From: Alsobacter sp046349155
GTDB lineage: Bacteria > Pseudomonadota > Alphaproteobacteria > Rhizobiales > Beijerinckiaceae
Reading direction: 5' to 3'
DNA: 64,000 nt
Assembly (NCBI GenBank): GCA_046349155.1
Contig: JAXMCW010000003.1
Location: 682,001-746,000, forward strand
In this document: piece after piece, positions 25,092 through 33,370 of the stretch
Layout: every line of letters begins with the position of its first letter
How positions within the stretch are numbered: the first letter of the stretch is position 1
Made by a program: the position numbers and the translations under genes
The notes under the pieces: generated by a model
The model's database searches: none
The model's input: only the letters and a program-made list of their open reading frames with translations
What the model was told of the DNA's origin: nothing

Positions 25092-26204
25092 ATGGCGTCC
25101 TTCAACATCCTGCTCCTGCCCGGCGACGGAATCGGTCCCGAAGTCATGGGAGAGGTCTCCAAGCTGCTGGGCTGGCTCACCAGGGAGGGCGTCGCCCGCT
25201 TCGAGACGGAGACGGATCTCGTGGGCGGCTCCGCCTATGACGCGCACAAGGTCGCCATCACCGACGCCGCGATGGCGCGCGCCCAGGCGGCCGACGCCGT
25301 GCTGTTCGGCGCGGTGGGCGGGCCCAAGTGGGACAGCGTCCCCTACGAGGCGCGCCCCGAGGCCGGCCTGCTGCGCCTGCGCAAGGATCTCGGCCTCTTC
25401 GCCAACTTGCGGCCGGCCATCTGCTACCCCGCGCTGGCCGACGCCTCCTCGCTCAAGCGCGACATCATCGAGGGCCTCGACATCGTCATCGTCCGCGAGC
25501 TCACGGGCGGCGTCTATTTCGGCGAGCCCAAGGAGATCGTCACCCTGGAGAACGGGGAGAAGCGCGCCGTCGACACGCAGGTCTACACGACCCACGAGAT
25601 CGAGCGCATCGCGGCCGTGGCCTTCGAGCTCGCCCGCAAGCGGCGCAACAAGGTCACCTCCTCCGAGAAGCGCAACGTGATGAAGTCCGGCGTGCTGTGG
25701 AACCAGGTGGTCAGCGCCCTGCACAAGCGCGACTTCGCCGACGTCGAGCTCGAGCACCAGCTCGCCGACGCGCTCGGCATGCAGCTCGTGCGCTGGCCCA
25801 AGCAGTTCGACGTCATCGTCACCGACAACCTGTTCGGGGACATGCTCTCGGACGTCGCGGCCATGCTGACGGGATCGCTGGGCATGCTGCCCTCCGCCTC
25901 GCTCGGCGCGGAGGACCCCGCCACGGGCAAGCGCAAGGCGCTCTACGAGCCGGTGCACGGCTCGGCCCCCGACATCGCGGGCAAGGGCCTGGCCAACCCC
26001 ATCGCCATGATCGGATCGCTGGCGATGTCGCTGCGCTATTCGTTCGGCCTGCTCGAGGCCGCCGATCTCGTCGAGACGGCCATCGCCAACGTGCTTGAGC
26101 AGGGCCTGCGCACCAAGGACATCGCCGCGGCCGGCCAGAACGCCGTCGGCACGACCGAGATGGGCGACGCCATCCTGCGCGAGGTCCAGACGCTCGCGCG
26201 CTGA
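25092..26204 (+). CDS. leuB: 3-isopropylmalate dehydrogenase
   Basis: Third step of leucine biosynthesis: NAD-dependent oxidation and decarboxylation of 3-isopropylmalate. The 370-residue length is canonical. Motifs include NILLLPGDGIGPEVMGE, VLFGAVGGPKWD, LLRLRKDLGLFANLRP, VRELTGGVYFGEP, SEKRNVMKSGVLWNQVVS, VTDNLFGDMLSDVAAMLTGSLGMLPSASL and YEPVHGSAPDIAGKG. GGGGG and TTCCC lie before the ATG. No other leu gene is in the window, and leuB stands alone between an FAH-family gene and a hairpin. Confidence 0.96.
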   Translation: MASFNILLLPGDGIGPEVMGEVSKLLGWLTREGVARFETETDLVGGSAYDAHKVAITDAAMARAQAADAVLFGAVGGPKWDSVPYEARPEAGLLRLRKDLGLFANLRPAICYPALADASSLKRDIIEGLDIVIVRELTGGVYFGEPKEIVTLENGEKRAVDTQVYTTHEIERIAAVAFELARKRRNKVTSSEKRNVMKSGVLWNQVVSALHKRDFADVELEHQLADALGMQLVRWPKQFDVIVTDNLFGDMLSDVAAMLTGSLGMLPSASLGAEDPATGKRKALYEPVHGSAPDIAGKGLANPIAMIGSLAMSLRYSFGLLEAADLVETAIANVLEQGLRTKDIAAAGQNAVGTTEMGDAILREVQTLAR

Positions 26205-26250
26205 GGGCGGGACCTGCGTCCGACCGGCCTCCCTCGGCTCAACCTGGGGA

Positions 26251-26270
26251 GCAGGCCCGCCCGGGCCTGC
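26251..26270 (+). terminator. Hairpin after leuB
   Basis: Perfect 9-bp stem GCAGGCCCG/CGGGCCTGC with a minimal loop, about 45 bases after the leuB stop and before the convergent small gene. There is no T-run. Confidence 0.5.
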
Positions 26271-26313
26271 CTCCCGAGGGACCGCGGGCGTTCAGGCCGG
26301 GTTCACCCTCAGA

Positions 26314-26607
26314 TCAACGCCCGTCGAAGCGCGAGAACGGCACGTCGCAGCAATTGGGCAGGTACCAGCGCGACGGCAGGGTCTCGGACCCGAAGCGGGT
26401 ATTGATGTTCGCGTAGGGCGGGATGGGGTTGTTCGAGGCGAAGATGTAGGTGCTGCCGCCGAGCGTCCCGGGCTTCACCAGCACGCCCGCGTCGAAATAG
26501 GACCGCTTGGTCACGACGATGTCGTCGCGATAGCGCCGGGGCTGGGCCTCCGCCGCCGTGGCGATCGCGCAGGCGGCGAGGACCGTAAGACAGACAATGC
26601 GACGCAT
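26314..26607 (-). CDS. Small secreted protein of unknown function
   Basis: A 97-residue exported protein. The signal peptide MRRIVCLTVLAACAIATAAEAQ is clear, and the mature part is RRYRDDIVVTKRSYFDAG..., ending with a double-Cys block LPNCCDVPFSRFDGR. I recognise no family. The ATG at 26607 is preferred over one eight residues upstream because it begins the signal peptide. The neighbour on the same strand is another unknown envelope protein, about 150 bases downstream of which this gene begins. Confidence 0.65.
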   Translation of the reverse strand: MRRIVCLTVLAACAIATAAEAQPRRYRDDIVVTKRSYFDAGVLVKPGTLGGSTYIFASNNPIPPYANINTRFGSETLPSRWYLPNCCDVPFSRFDGR

Positions 26608-26754
26608 GATGCAACCTCGTATGTTCGCCACCCGGCGGGAGACTCCAACTTAGCCGTGTTTCCTCGCGCGCCATAGACCAGAACCTGCGCGAAGGTTTCG
26701 TTTTCCTGCCCGTCCCGCCTTGATCCCGCTCAACTTCGTCCCGCGCCCCTGCCC

Positions 26755-27576
26755 TCAGGCCGGGCGCCGGCCGGCCGGGACGGGCCTTGGCGAGGGACAG
26801 CCGGGCGTGCGGTTCTTCTCGGCCTCCAGGAAGTAGGCCTTGAGCTCGGGATCCGGCTGGGTCGCGGGGGAGAGGTCGAGCCGCTCGATGAGGCAGGTCA
26901 GCGCATGGCGCTCGACGGGTCGGCCCTGCGGGCCGCAGATCCAGCCGGTGACCCGCAGGTCCTGCTCCTCCGCGACGATCCGCCAGGCGCTGCATTGTCG
27001 CCCGTTCGCTCCGTCGGCGAGGTCGAGCACCGCCGTCTCCACGGGCCCGAACCGGGTCGGCAGGGTCTCCGGGGAGGTCGTCCGCATCACGGCCTGACCG
27101 TCCTCGGCGGCGCGCCTGGCGAGTTCCAGGTAGAGCGAGCCCGGCCGGTTCGCCTCCCCGCCGGTGCGATAGACGACGACGCGCGCCTGGCCCTGGGCGG
27201 AGGTGGGGTCGCCGAACAGGAAGATGTCCTCGCGCCCGCCCCCCGGATTGTGGCGGCGCGCCTCGAGCCGCTGCTGGTCGCGCGGGAACAGGGGCGTATC
27301 GAGCGCGAAGGCCGACCTGGGCTGCAGGATGGGCACCCAGGCGGGGGCCTCGGCCGCGGTCGGCGGCGGCTCGGCGGGATCGGCCTCGCGAGCGCCGCGT
27401 CCGAGCCAGAAGGGCATGCTCACGATCCCGCCGGCGAGCATCGCGAGCGCCACGAGGGCGAGGCGGGGATGGCGCAGGGCGAAGCGGGCGAGGACGGGGC
27501 CGGGCCCGGCCGGCAGCCGCGCAGGGGCGCGGCGCGCGAGCGCGGCGTTCAGTCCCTCCGTCGTCCAGTCGGCCAT
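26755..27576 (-). CDS. Single-pass membrane protein of unknown function
   Basis: A 273-residue protein I do not recognise. One membrane helix (about 36-57, LALVALAMLAGGIVSMPFW) separates a short cytoplasmic part from a periplasmic domain of about 210 residues. That domain has a mixed alpha/beta look: EDIFLFGDPTSAQGQARVVVYR, LARRAAEDGQ, TAVLDLADGANGRQCSAWRIV, VTGWICGPQGRPV and HALTCLIERLDLS. Three periplasmic cysteines could pair. It is probably an envelope-associated protein; nothing in context gives a function. Confidence 0.65.
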   Translation of the reverse strand: MADWTTEGLNAALARRAPARLPAGPGPVLARFALRHPRLALVALAMLAGGIVSMPFWLGRGAREADPAEPPPTAAEAPAWVPILQPRSAFALDTPLFPRDQQRLEARRHNPGGGREDIFLFGDPTSAQGQARVVVYRTGGEANRPGSLYLELARRAAEDGQAVMRTTSPETLPTRFGPVETAVLDLADGANGRQCSAWRIVAEEQDLRVTGWICGPQGRPVERHALTCLIERLDLSPATQPDPELKAYFLEAEKNRTPGCPSPRPVPAGRRPA

Positions 27577-27766
27577 GGTCCCGGCATCTCCGCGGGGGTT
27601 GCGGATGTCCGGTCCGCACCACCCCAGGCGAGGATTGTCGGGTTCGGGATAAGGGAGGAGTTACCAAACCCTGGCCTTCGCGAGACAGGGTCAACGAGGC
27701 CTTGACGAGCAGGGTTAACGGAGGCGGCTTTGCGGAATTCACACGGCCGAGATCGCGCTCGACCGC

Positions 27767-27860
27767 GTCATCGCGAGCCGAATTGCGAGCCGGTGGCGAA
27801 GCAATCCGGCCCGCGCCGGGCGTTCCCCGGATTGCTTCCTCGCCGCGCTCCCCGCAGGGA
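27767..27860. repeat. Palindromic intergenic repeat, copy B
   Basis: The clearest copy of the family. It opens GTCATCGCGAGCCG and holds a perfect 12-bp inverted repeat GAAGCAATCCGG (27798-27809) / CCGGATTGCTTC (27827-27838), closing just before the efp stop. It fills the 293-base gap between a membrane-protein gene and efp. Confidence 0.65.
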
Positions 27861-27869
27861 CGCGACGGG

Positions 27870-28436
27870 TCAGTCCTTCGCGCGCTCCACGTAGGTGCCG
27901 TCCTCGGTCATCACCACGATGCGGGTGCCGGACGCGACGTGCGGGGGCACCATCACGCGGGCGCCGTTGGAGAGCGTGGCGGGCTTGTAGGACGAGGAGG
28001 CCGTCTGGCCCTTCACGGTGGGCTCGGTGTCCGTGATCTCCAGCGTCACGCGCGGAGGGATCTGAATCGCCACGGCGGTGCCCTCGAAGATCGACAGGAC
28101 GACCGGCATGTTCTCCTGCAGCCAGATCGCCATGTCGCCCACCACGTCGGCGGGGACGGCGAGCTGGTCGTAGGTCTCCGTGTTCATGAAGTGGAAGCCT
28201 TCGCCGTCCTGGTAGAGGAAGTTGAAGTCGCGGTCCTCGACATAGGCGCGCTCCACCTGCTCGGTGGTGCGGTAGCGCTCGGACACCTTCACGCCGTCGC
28301 TGATGCGGCGCATGTCCACCTGGGTGACGGGCGTGCCCTTGCCGGGATGGAAGTTCTCGGCGCTGAGGACGACGTAGAGCTTACCGTCCTTCTCGACGAT
28401 GTTGCCCTTGCGGAGCGAGCTGGCGATGACCTTCAA
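27870..28436 (-). CDS. efp: Translation elongation factor P
   Basis: A 188-residue factor that rescues ribosomes stalled at polyproline. It has three domains: KOW-like N-terminus, OB, and C-terminal S1-like. The tip loop is ENFHPGKGTPVTQ, with the modifiable Lys33 in the PGKGT sequence, the target of beta-lysylation. Other family marks are LEITDTEPTVKGQTASSSYKPATLSNGARVMVPPHV. It is divergent from the adjacent modification genes epmA and epmB, which strongly suggests Lys33 is beta-lysylated. The proteome here is rich in proline runs, for example in the mitofilin-like gene, so EF-P should matter. Confidence 0.97.
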   Translation of the reverse strand: MKVIASSLRKGNIVEKDGKLYVVLSAENFHPGKGTPVTQVDMRRISDGVKVSERYRTTEQVERAYVEDRDFNFLYQDGEGFHFMNTETYDQLAVPADVVGDMAIWLQENMPVVLSIFEGTAVAIQIPPRVTLEITDTEPTVKGQTASSSYKPATLSNGARVMVPPHVASGTRIVVMTEDGTYVERAKD

Positions 28437-28587
28437 GGCGGTGTCTCTCTGTTTCAGGCCGGTCCGGGAGACCGATGCGAGGCCCGCGGCCGGACGGCGC
28501 GCGCCCGCGGGTGGTTGGCGCTCCCTCTAGCAAAGCTCGCGGAGGAAGTCTCGTCCCGCCTCACAGGAAATGGGCTGATCCCTATGG

Positions 28588-28617
28588 TTGGCCTGCCGCG
28601 CCGCCCCGGTCTATAAG
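28588..28617 (+). promoter_or_regulatory. Promoter of epmA, placing the start of RNA at the start codon
   Basis: TTGGCC, 18 bases, TATAAG. The predicted transcription start (6-7 bases after the -10) coincides with the epmA ATG at 28623, and there is no ribosome-binding sequence. It would produce a leaderless mRNA. Confidence 0.5.
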
Positions 28618-28622
28618 CCCGC

Positions 28623-29690
28623 ATGCCCGACCGTGCCTCCCCCGCCTCCGCCCCGGCGCCCCGCTGGTGGCGGCCCGACGTCCACCAGGACCGACGACCC
28701 TTCCTGCTCGCGCGCAACCGCGTCCTCGCGGCGCTGCGCCGCCGTTTCGAGAGCGAGGGCTTCGTCGAGGTCGAGGGTGCGGCGCTGCAGGTTTCGCCAG
28801 GCAACGAGGCGCACCTGCACGCCTTTGCGACGGCATTGCGCGGTCCGGCGGGCGAGGACAGCCCGCTTTTCCTGCACACCTCGCCGGAATTCGCCTGCAA
28901 GAAGCTCCTCGCCGCAGGGGAGACGCGGATCTTCGACGTCGCGCGGGTGTTCCGCAACCGCGAGCGCGGCGCGCTGCACCATCCGGAGTTCACCATGCTC
29001 GAATGGTACCGCGCCGGGGAACCCTACGAGGCCCTGATGGACGACTGCGCCGAGATCCTGGCGCTTGCCGCCCGCGAGGCGCAGGCGACGCGGCTGACAT
29101 GGCGCGGGCGCGAAGCCGATCCCTTCGCCGCGCCGGAGCGCCTCACGGTCGCCGACGCGTTTCGCGAGCGCGCCGGGATCGACCTCCTGGCCTCCGTGAG
29201 GCCCGACGGCACGGATCGCGCCCGGCTGGCCCGCGACGCCGCGACGGCCGGGATCAGGGTCGCGGCGGACGATACCTGGGCGGACATCTTCAGCCGCGTC
29301 CTGGTGGAGCGCATCGAGCCAGGCCTCGGCATCGGGCGGCCGACGATCCTGTGCGAATACCCCGTCTGCGAGGCCGCGCTGGCCCGCCCGACCGCGGCGG
29401 ACCCCCGGGTCGCGGAGCGCTTCGAGCTCTATGCCTGCGGCGTCGAGCTCGCCAACGGCTTCGGCGAGCTTACCGATCCGGCCGAGCAGCGGCGTCGTTT
29501 CGTATCCGAAATGGATGAGAAGGACCGGGTCTACGGCGAGCGCTACCCGGTGGACGAGGATTTTCTCGCCGCCCTGGCCCTGATGCCGGAGGCGAGCGGC
29601 GTCGCGCTCGGCTTCGACCGGCTGGTCATGCTGGCGACGGGGGCGACGCGCATCGAGCAGGTCGTCTGGACCCCGGTGGCCGAGCCGTGA
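28623..29690 (+). CDS. epmA: EF-P--(R)-beta-lysine ligase EpmA (PoxA/GenX)
   Basis: A 355-residue class II synthetase-like enzyme that attaches (R)-beta-lysine to EF-P. It is like the catalytic core of lysyl-tRNA synthetase but without the anticodon-binding domain. Motifs include FVEVEGAALQVSPGNEAHLHAF, LHTSPEFACKKLLAAGETRIFDVARVFRNRERGALHHPEFTMLEWYRAGE (motif 2), LYACGVELANGFGEL and SGVALGFDRLVMLATGA (motif 3). The ATG lies immediately at the predicted start of RNA. It overlaps epmB by 4 bases (GTGA), consistent with coupling. Confidence 0.94.
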   Translation: MPDRASPASAPAPRWWRPDVHQDRRPFLLARNRVLAALRRRFESEGFVEVEGAALQVSPGNEAHLHAFATALRGPAGEDSPLFLHTSPEFACKKLLAAGETRIFDVARVFRNRERGALHHPEFTMLEWYRAGEPYEALMDDCAEILALAAREAQATRLTWRGREADPFAAPERLTVADAFRERAGIDLLASVRPDGTDRARLARDAATAGIRVAADDTWADIFSRVLVERIEPGLGIGRPTILCEYPVCEAALARPTAADPRVAERFELYACGVELANGFGELTDPAEQRRRFVSEMDEKDRVYGERYPVDEDFLAALALMPEASGVALGFDRLVMLATGATRIEQVVWTPVAEP

Positions 29691-30775
29691 ACGCGCCCCC
29701 GTTTCCCCGGCCCTACCCGGGAGGACCCCGGGTCGGGCGAACCCTCACCACGCCGCAGGATCTCGTCTCGCACGGCTTCGCGCCGCCCGAGGCGCTGCCC
29801 GGGCTGGAGGCCGTGGCCGGGCGCTACACGGTCGCGCTCACGCCCGCGCTCGCCGCGCTGGCCGATGCGGCCGACCCCGCCGATCCGATCGCGCGGCAAT
29901 TCGTGCCGGATGCGCGGGAGCTCGTCCGGCTGCCGGAGGAGCGCGAGGACCCGATCGGCGACGAGGCCCGCAGCCCCGTGCCGGGCCTCGTTCATCGCTA
30001 TCCCGACCGGGTCCTGCTCAAGCTCGCGCAGGTCTGCGCGGTCTATTGCCGCTTCTGCTTCCGTCGCGAAATGGTGGGCCCGGGGACGCGGGCCATGCTC
30101 GCGCCTGCGGAGCTCGAGGCCGCCCTGGCCTATATCCGCGCCGACCCCGCCATCTGGGAGGTGATCGTCACCGGCGGCGATCCGCTCGTGCTCGCGCCCC
30201 GCCGGCTGGCGGAGACGGTGGCGGCGCTGGATGCGATCGACCATGTCAGGATCCTGCGCTGGCACACTCGCCTGCCCGTCGCCGCGCCGGATCGGATGAC
30301 CCCGGAGCTGGTCGCCGCCCTCACCGGCACCCGCAAGAGCGTCTACGTGGCCGTCCACGCCAACCATCCCAGGGAGCTCACGCGGGACATGCGGGCCGCC
30401 TGCGACAGCTTGCTCGCGGCCGGGGCGACGCTGGTGAGCCAGACCGTGCTCCTGCGGGGCGTGAACGACGACGTGGAGACGCTCGCGGCGCTGATGCGCG
30501 GCTTCGTCGAGGCCCGGATCCGGCCCTACTACCTGCATCATGCCGATCTCGCGCCGGGCACCGCCCACTGGCGGGTCTCGCTGGACGAGGGCCGCGCCCT
30601 TGTGGCGGCGCTGCGCGGCCGGGTTTCGGGCCTGTGCCAGCCGCACTACGTGCTCGATCTTCCCGGCGGCTACGGCAAGGCTCCGGTCGGACCGGACAGG
30701 CTCGGGGCGGATGGACGGGTGCAGGACCACGAGGGGCGCTGGCACGCCTATCCGCCGCAACCTGACGGCGACTAG
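29687..30775 (+). CDS. epmB: EF-P lysine 2,3-aminomutase EpmB (radical SAM)
   Basis: A 362-residue radical-SAM enzyme that converts (S)-lysine to (R)-beta-lysine for EpmA. The iron-sulfur motif is CAVYCRFC, with Cys117, Cys121 and Cys124 (CxxxCxxC). Then come FRREMVGPG, EVIVTGGDPLVL and PYYLHHADLAPGTAHWRVS, all typical of lysine 2,3-aminomutase-like enzymes. It starts with GTG at 29687, overlapping the epmA stop. The pair forms a two-gene unit. EpmC, the hydroxylase that finishes the modification in E. coli, is not present in the window. Confidence 0.93.
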   Translation: MNAPPFPRPYPGGPRVGRTLTTPQDLVSHGFAPPEALPGLEAVAGRYTVALTPALAALADAADPADPIARQFVPDARELVRLPEEREDPIGDEARSPVPGLVHRYPDRVLLKLAQVCAVYCRFCFRREMVGPGTRAMLAPAELEAALAYIRADPAIWEVIVTGGDPLVLAPRRLAETVAALDAIDHVRILRWHTRLPVAAPDRMTPELVAALTGTRKSVYVAVHANHPRELTRDMRAACDSLLAAGATLVSQTVLLRGVNDDVETLAALMRGFVEARIRPYYLHHADLAPGTAHWRVSLDEGRALVAALRGRVSGLCQPHYVLDLPGGYGKAPVGPDRLGADGRVQDHEGRWHAYPPQPDGD

Positions 30776-30975
30776 TTCACGCTTGATTCACCCGTCCCAT
30801 GGTGGAAGCCTTCACCATGCCCGCAGCGAGGCCCATGGCGGCGGGCGAAGAGGCGGGCCGGGCAAGCCGGCCGAAACATCTTGCGACCATGCTGATGCGG
30901 ACTTCGGGGCGCGCCCTCCCGGTGCGCCCTCCTGCACTCGCTCGTCGTCCGCATTCAAAGCCGGAGCCTCGCGTC

Positions 30976-31563
30976 ATGCGTCTCGTCCTCGCCTTCGCCG
31001 GTCTGCTCTTCGCCATGCTCGCGCTGCCCCAGGGGGCGGCCGCCAAGGTCGACATCCAGGTCGACCTCGCCACGCAGACGATGACCGTCCGCTCCGATAG
31101 CGGCGAAAACTACGTCTGGCCGATCTCCAGCGCCCGGGCCGGCTACGTCACGCCACGGGGCGTCTACCGTCCGACGTCGCTCCAGACGATGCACTACTCG
31201 CGCAAGTACGATAACTCGCCCATGCCGCACTCGATCTTCTTCCGGGGCGGCTACGCGATCCACGGCACCAACGACGCGCGCAACCTCGGCCGCCCGGCCT
31301 CGCATGGCTGCGTGCGGCTCTCCAAGGCCAATGCGGCCAAGCTGTTCGCCATGGTGAGGGCGGAGGGCGCGGTGATCGCCATCAACGGGACCCCGCCGCG
31401 CTCCACCATGCTGGCCTCGGCCAAGAAGCGCTCCACCGTCGCCCGCGCCAAGACCGTCGAGCCCTCGATGGGCTCCGTGCTGGGCTTCGCGCCGGCTCCG
31501 GCGACGGCCCCGAGCCTGCGCGACTGGTCGAAGAACCCGGGTGCGCCCTTCCTGCTGCGCTGA
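30976..31563 (+). CDS. L,D-transpeptidase (YkuD family), secreted
   Basis: A 195-residue exported peptidoglycan cross-linker. The signal peptide is MRLVLAFAGLLFAMLALPQGAAA. The YkuD domain has VDLATQTMTVRSDSGENYVWPIS, MPHSIFFRGGYAIHGTND and the catalytic SHGCVRLS, with Cys and His in place. The protein ends with a Ser/Pro-rich tail, NPGAPFLLR. I chose the ATG at 30976, since the longer frame from 30799 adds an unrelated leader. It forms 3-3 or Braun-type links; the exact role is not evident. It is unlinked to penicillin-binding genes here. Confidence 0.88.
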   Translation: MRLVLAFAGLLFAMLALPQGAAAKVDIQVDLATQTMTVRSDSGENYVWPISSARAGYVTPRGVYRPTSLQTMHYSRKYDNSPMPHSIFFRGGYAIHGTNDARNLGRPASHGCVRLSKANAAKLFAMVRAEGAVIAINGTPPRSTMLASAKKRSTVARAKTVEPSMGSVLGFAPAPATAPSLRDWSKNPGAPFLLR

Positions 31564-31677
31564 GCCGGGGCCGGCCTGACCGGCGCGCGCCGGGCGGCCA
31601 TGATGGATCAGCGGGCTTGATGCGCCTCCCGCTTCGGGGCACGCTCCTGCGTGAGCCGCCCCGGTGCAGGAGCGCCC

Positions 31678-31926
31678 ATGCCAACCGTCCTCCGGCCGCC
31701 AGGCGGCCTGGATCCGACCCGCGACGACGATGCCGGCGAGGAGCATGCCCGCCGGATGACCGTCAATCTCTCGGTGATGATCCTGTGCCTCGTGCTGCTC
31801 GGCGCGGGTCTCTTCCTCGTGGACGGGCTCCACCGCGCGGCCAGGGTCCAGGCCTGCGTCGAGGCCGGGCGCAGCATCTGCCCGCTCAAGGGCCCGCCTG
31901 CGCTGGCCCTGCCGGGCGGACCCTGA
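31678..31926 (+). CDS. Small single-pass membrane protein of unknown function
   Basis: An 82-residue protein with one membrane helix (about 40-57, VMILCLVLLGAGLFLVDGL) in the middle. The N-terminal part is charged and Arg/Asp-rich, and the C-terminal part has two Cys in ARVQACVEAGRSICPLKG, probably facing the periplasm. I recognise no family. The ATG at 31678 has AGGAG 5-6 bases upstream. It lies 9 bases before the TerB-like gene, so they are probably co-transcribed. Confidence 0.55.
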   Translation: MPTVLRPPGGLDPTRDDDAGEEHARRMTVNLSVMILCLVLLGAGLFLVDGLHRAARVQACVEAGRSICPLKGPPALALPGGP

Positions 31927-31935
31927 GGGCGCCCG

Positions 31936-32385
31936 ATGCTGAAGGAAATCCGCGACTTCCTGGCCTCGCTGGGGCTCGGCCGCGAGGCCGGCACGGCGGC
32001 CTTTGACGAGGTGCAGCTCAGCGCGGCCGCCCTGGTGGTCCACCTCGCCTATGTCGATGGCGCCTTCAGCACGCGCGAATCGATCTGGCTGCGGCAAGCG
32101 GTCGCGACCTATACCGGCCTCTCCGGGGCCGAGGCCGAGCGCTTCCTCGAGGCGGCGCGGCAGGTCGACCAGGAGCGGGGCGACTTTTCGGAATCGGTGG
32201 AGGCCCTGCGCCGCCGGCTGCCGCCGGACCAGCGGCTGAACCTCGTCGCGCTGCTCTGGCGCTGCGCCATGGCGGACGGCGTGCTGCACGAGTTCGAGGA
32301 CGACTTCATCGCCCGCATCGCCGAACTGCTCGGGCTGTCCCCGCCCGAGGCCGAGGCCATCCGCGCGGCCGAACTGGCGCGCTGA
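31936..32385 (+). CDS. TerB-like / DUF533-like helical protein
   Basis: A 149-residue all-helical protein with the TerB-fold look: VQLSAAALVVHLAYVDGAFSTRESIWLRQAV, then ALLWRCAMADGVLHEFEDDFIARIAELLGLSPPEAEAIRAAE. The two VDGAF/ADGVL segments are the acidic metal-binding turns of the family. TerB-like proteins occur in tellurite and envelope stress settings, but no other ter gene is here and a tellurite role should not be assumed. It follows a small membrane protein by 9 bases and probably shares its transcript. Confidence 0.75.
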   Translation: MLKEIRDFLASLGLGREAGTAAFDEVQLSAAALVVHLAYVDGAFSTRESIWLRQAVATYTGLSGAEAERFLEAARQVDQERGDFSESVEALRRRLPPDQRLNLVALLWRCAMADGVLHEFEDDFIARIAELLGLSPPEAEAIRAAELAR

Positions 32386-32484
32386 CCTGCCCTGCAGCGT
32401 CCCCGTCTCGACGTGGGACGCGACGCATGGCACAAATCGTGCCTCGATGGGGGTCGAAGCGCGCCGCACGCGCCGAAATGACCC

Positions 32485-33264
32485 GTGGGATCCGCAGCCT
32501 TGAGCAAGCGCATTCTCGTCGTCCTGCACCAGGAACATTCCACGCCCGGCCGCGTCGGGCGCCTGCTGGTCGAGCGGGGTTACACGCTCGACATCCGCCG
32601 AACCCCCTGCGGCTGCTGCTTGCCCGACACCCTGGACGCCCATGATGGCGTGGTCGTGTTCGGCGGGCCGATGAGCGCCAATGACGAGGCGGATTGGTGC
32701 CGCCGGCAGACGGACTGGATCGGGACGGTGCTGGCCTCCGGCAAGCCCTACCTCGGACTGTGCCTCGGCGCGCAGATGCTGGCCCGTCATCTGGGTGCGG
32801 CGGTCGCGCCTCATCCGGACGGCCATGCCGAGATCGGCTATTTCAGCCTGCGCCCCACGCCGGCGGGAGAGGCCTTCGCCGGGCAGATCGGCGCGCCCTG
32901 GCCGGAACACGTCTATCATTGGCATCGCGAGGGCTTCGACGTTCCGCCCGGCGCGGTCTCGCTCGCCGAGGGCGACACGTTTCCCAACCAGGCCTTCCGC
33001 ATCGGCAACGCCTACGGCCTCCAGTTCCACCCGGAGGTCACCTACGCGATGATGTGCCGCTGGACGGTGCGCGGCCACGAGCGCCTGCACCTGCCGGGCG
33101 CCCGCCAGCGCCACGAGCACCTGGAAGGCTGGTTCGTGCACGATCCCGCGGTGCGCCGCTGGCTGGACGCCTTCCTCGACCATTGGCTGGCGGGCGGACA
33201 GGCCGACGGCGTGCGTCCGCCGGCGACGCAGGAGGCTGCCCCCGTCCTCGCCCTGGCCGGCTGA
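32485..33264 (+). CDS. Class I glutamine amidotransferase-like protein
   Basis: A 259-residue protein with the class I GATase fold. The nucleophile elbow is LGLCLGAQMLARHLG and the catalytic His is in LQFHPEVTYAM; a distinct HDGVVVFGGPMSANDE block precedes. It has no synthase domain, so it resembles GMP-synthase-related stand-alone amidotransferases and gamma-glutamyl-hydrolase-like proteins. The substrate is unknown. The GTG start at 32485 gives 259 residues; a TTG five codons in (32500) is an alternative. The gene is followed by a palindromic repeat. Confidence 0.8.
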   Translation: MGSAALSKRILVVLHQEHSTPGRVGRLLVERGYTLDIRRTPCGCCLPDTLDAHDGVVVFGGPMSANDEADWCRRQTDWIGTVLASGKPYLGLCLGAQMLARHLGAAVAPHPDGHAEIGYFSLRPTPAGEAFAGQIGAPWPEHVYHWHREGFDVPPGAVSLAEGDTFPNQAFRIGNAYGLQFHPEVTYAMMCRWTVRGHERLHLPGARQRHEHLEGWFVHDPAVRRWLDAFLDHWLAGGQADGVRPPATQEAAPVLALAG

Positions 33265-33285
33265 TCCCGCATCCTCTCGCCGATC

Positions 33286-33360
33286 GTCGGTGCGAGGAGC
33301 AAAGCGACGATGCGATCCTGGCGAGGCAAGGGCGGGATCGCGTCGCGTCGCCCGCTACGA
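33286..33360. repeat. Palindromic intergenic repeat, copy C
   Basis: A degenerate copy: GTCGGTGCGAGGAGCAAAGCGACGATG at the left and GGGATCGCGTCGC at the right form the arms. It lies between the convergent amidotransferase and metW genes. Confidence 0.5.
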
Positions 33361-33370
33361 CGGGGACACG

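Noticed and set aside
31936..32385. Tellurite resistance operon
   Set aside because: Only a TerB-fold protein is present; no other ter genes.
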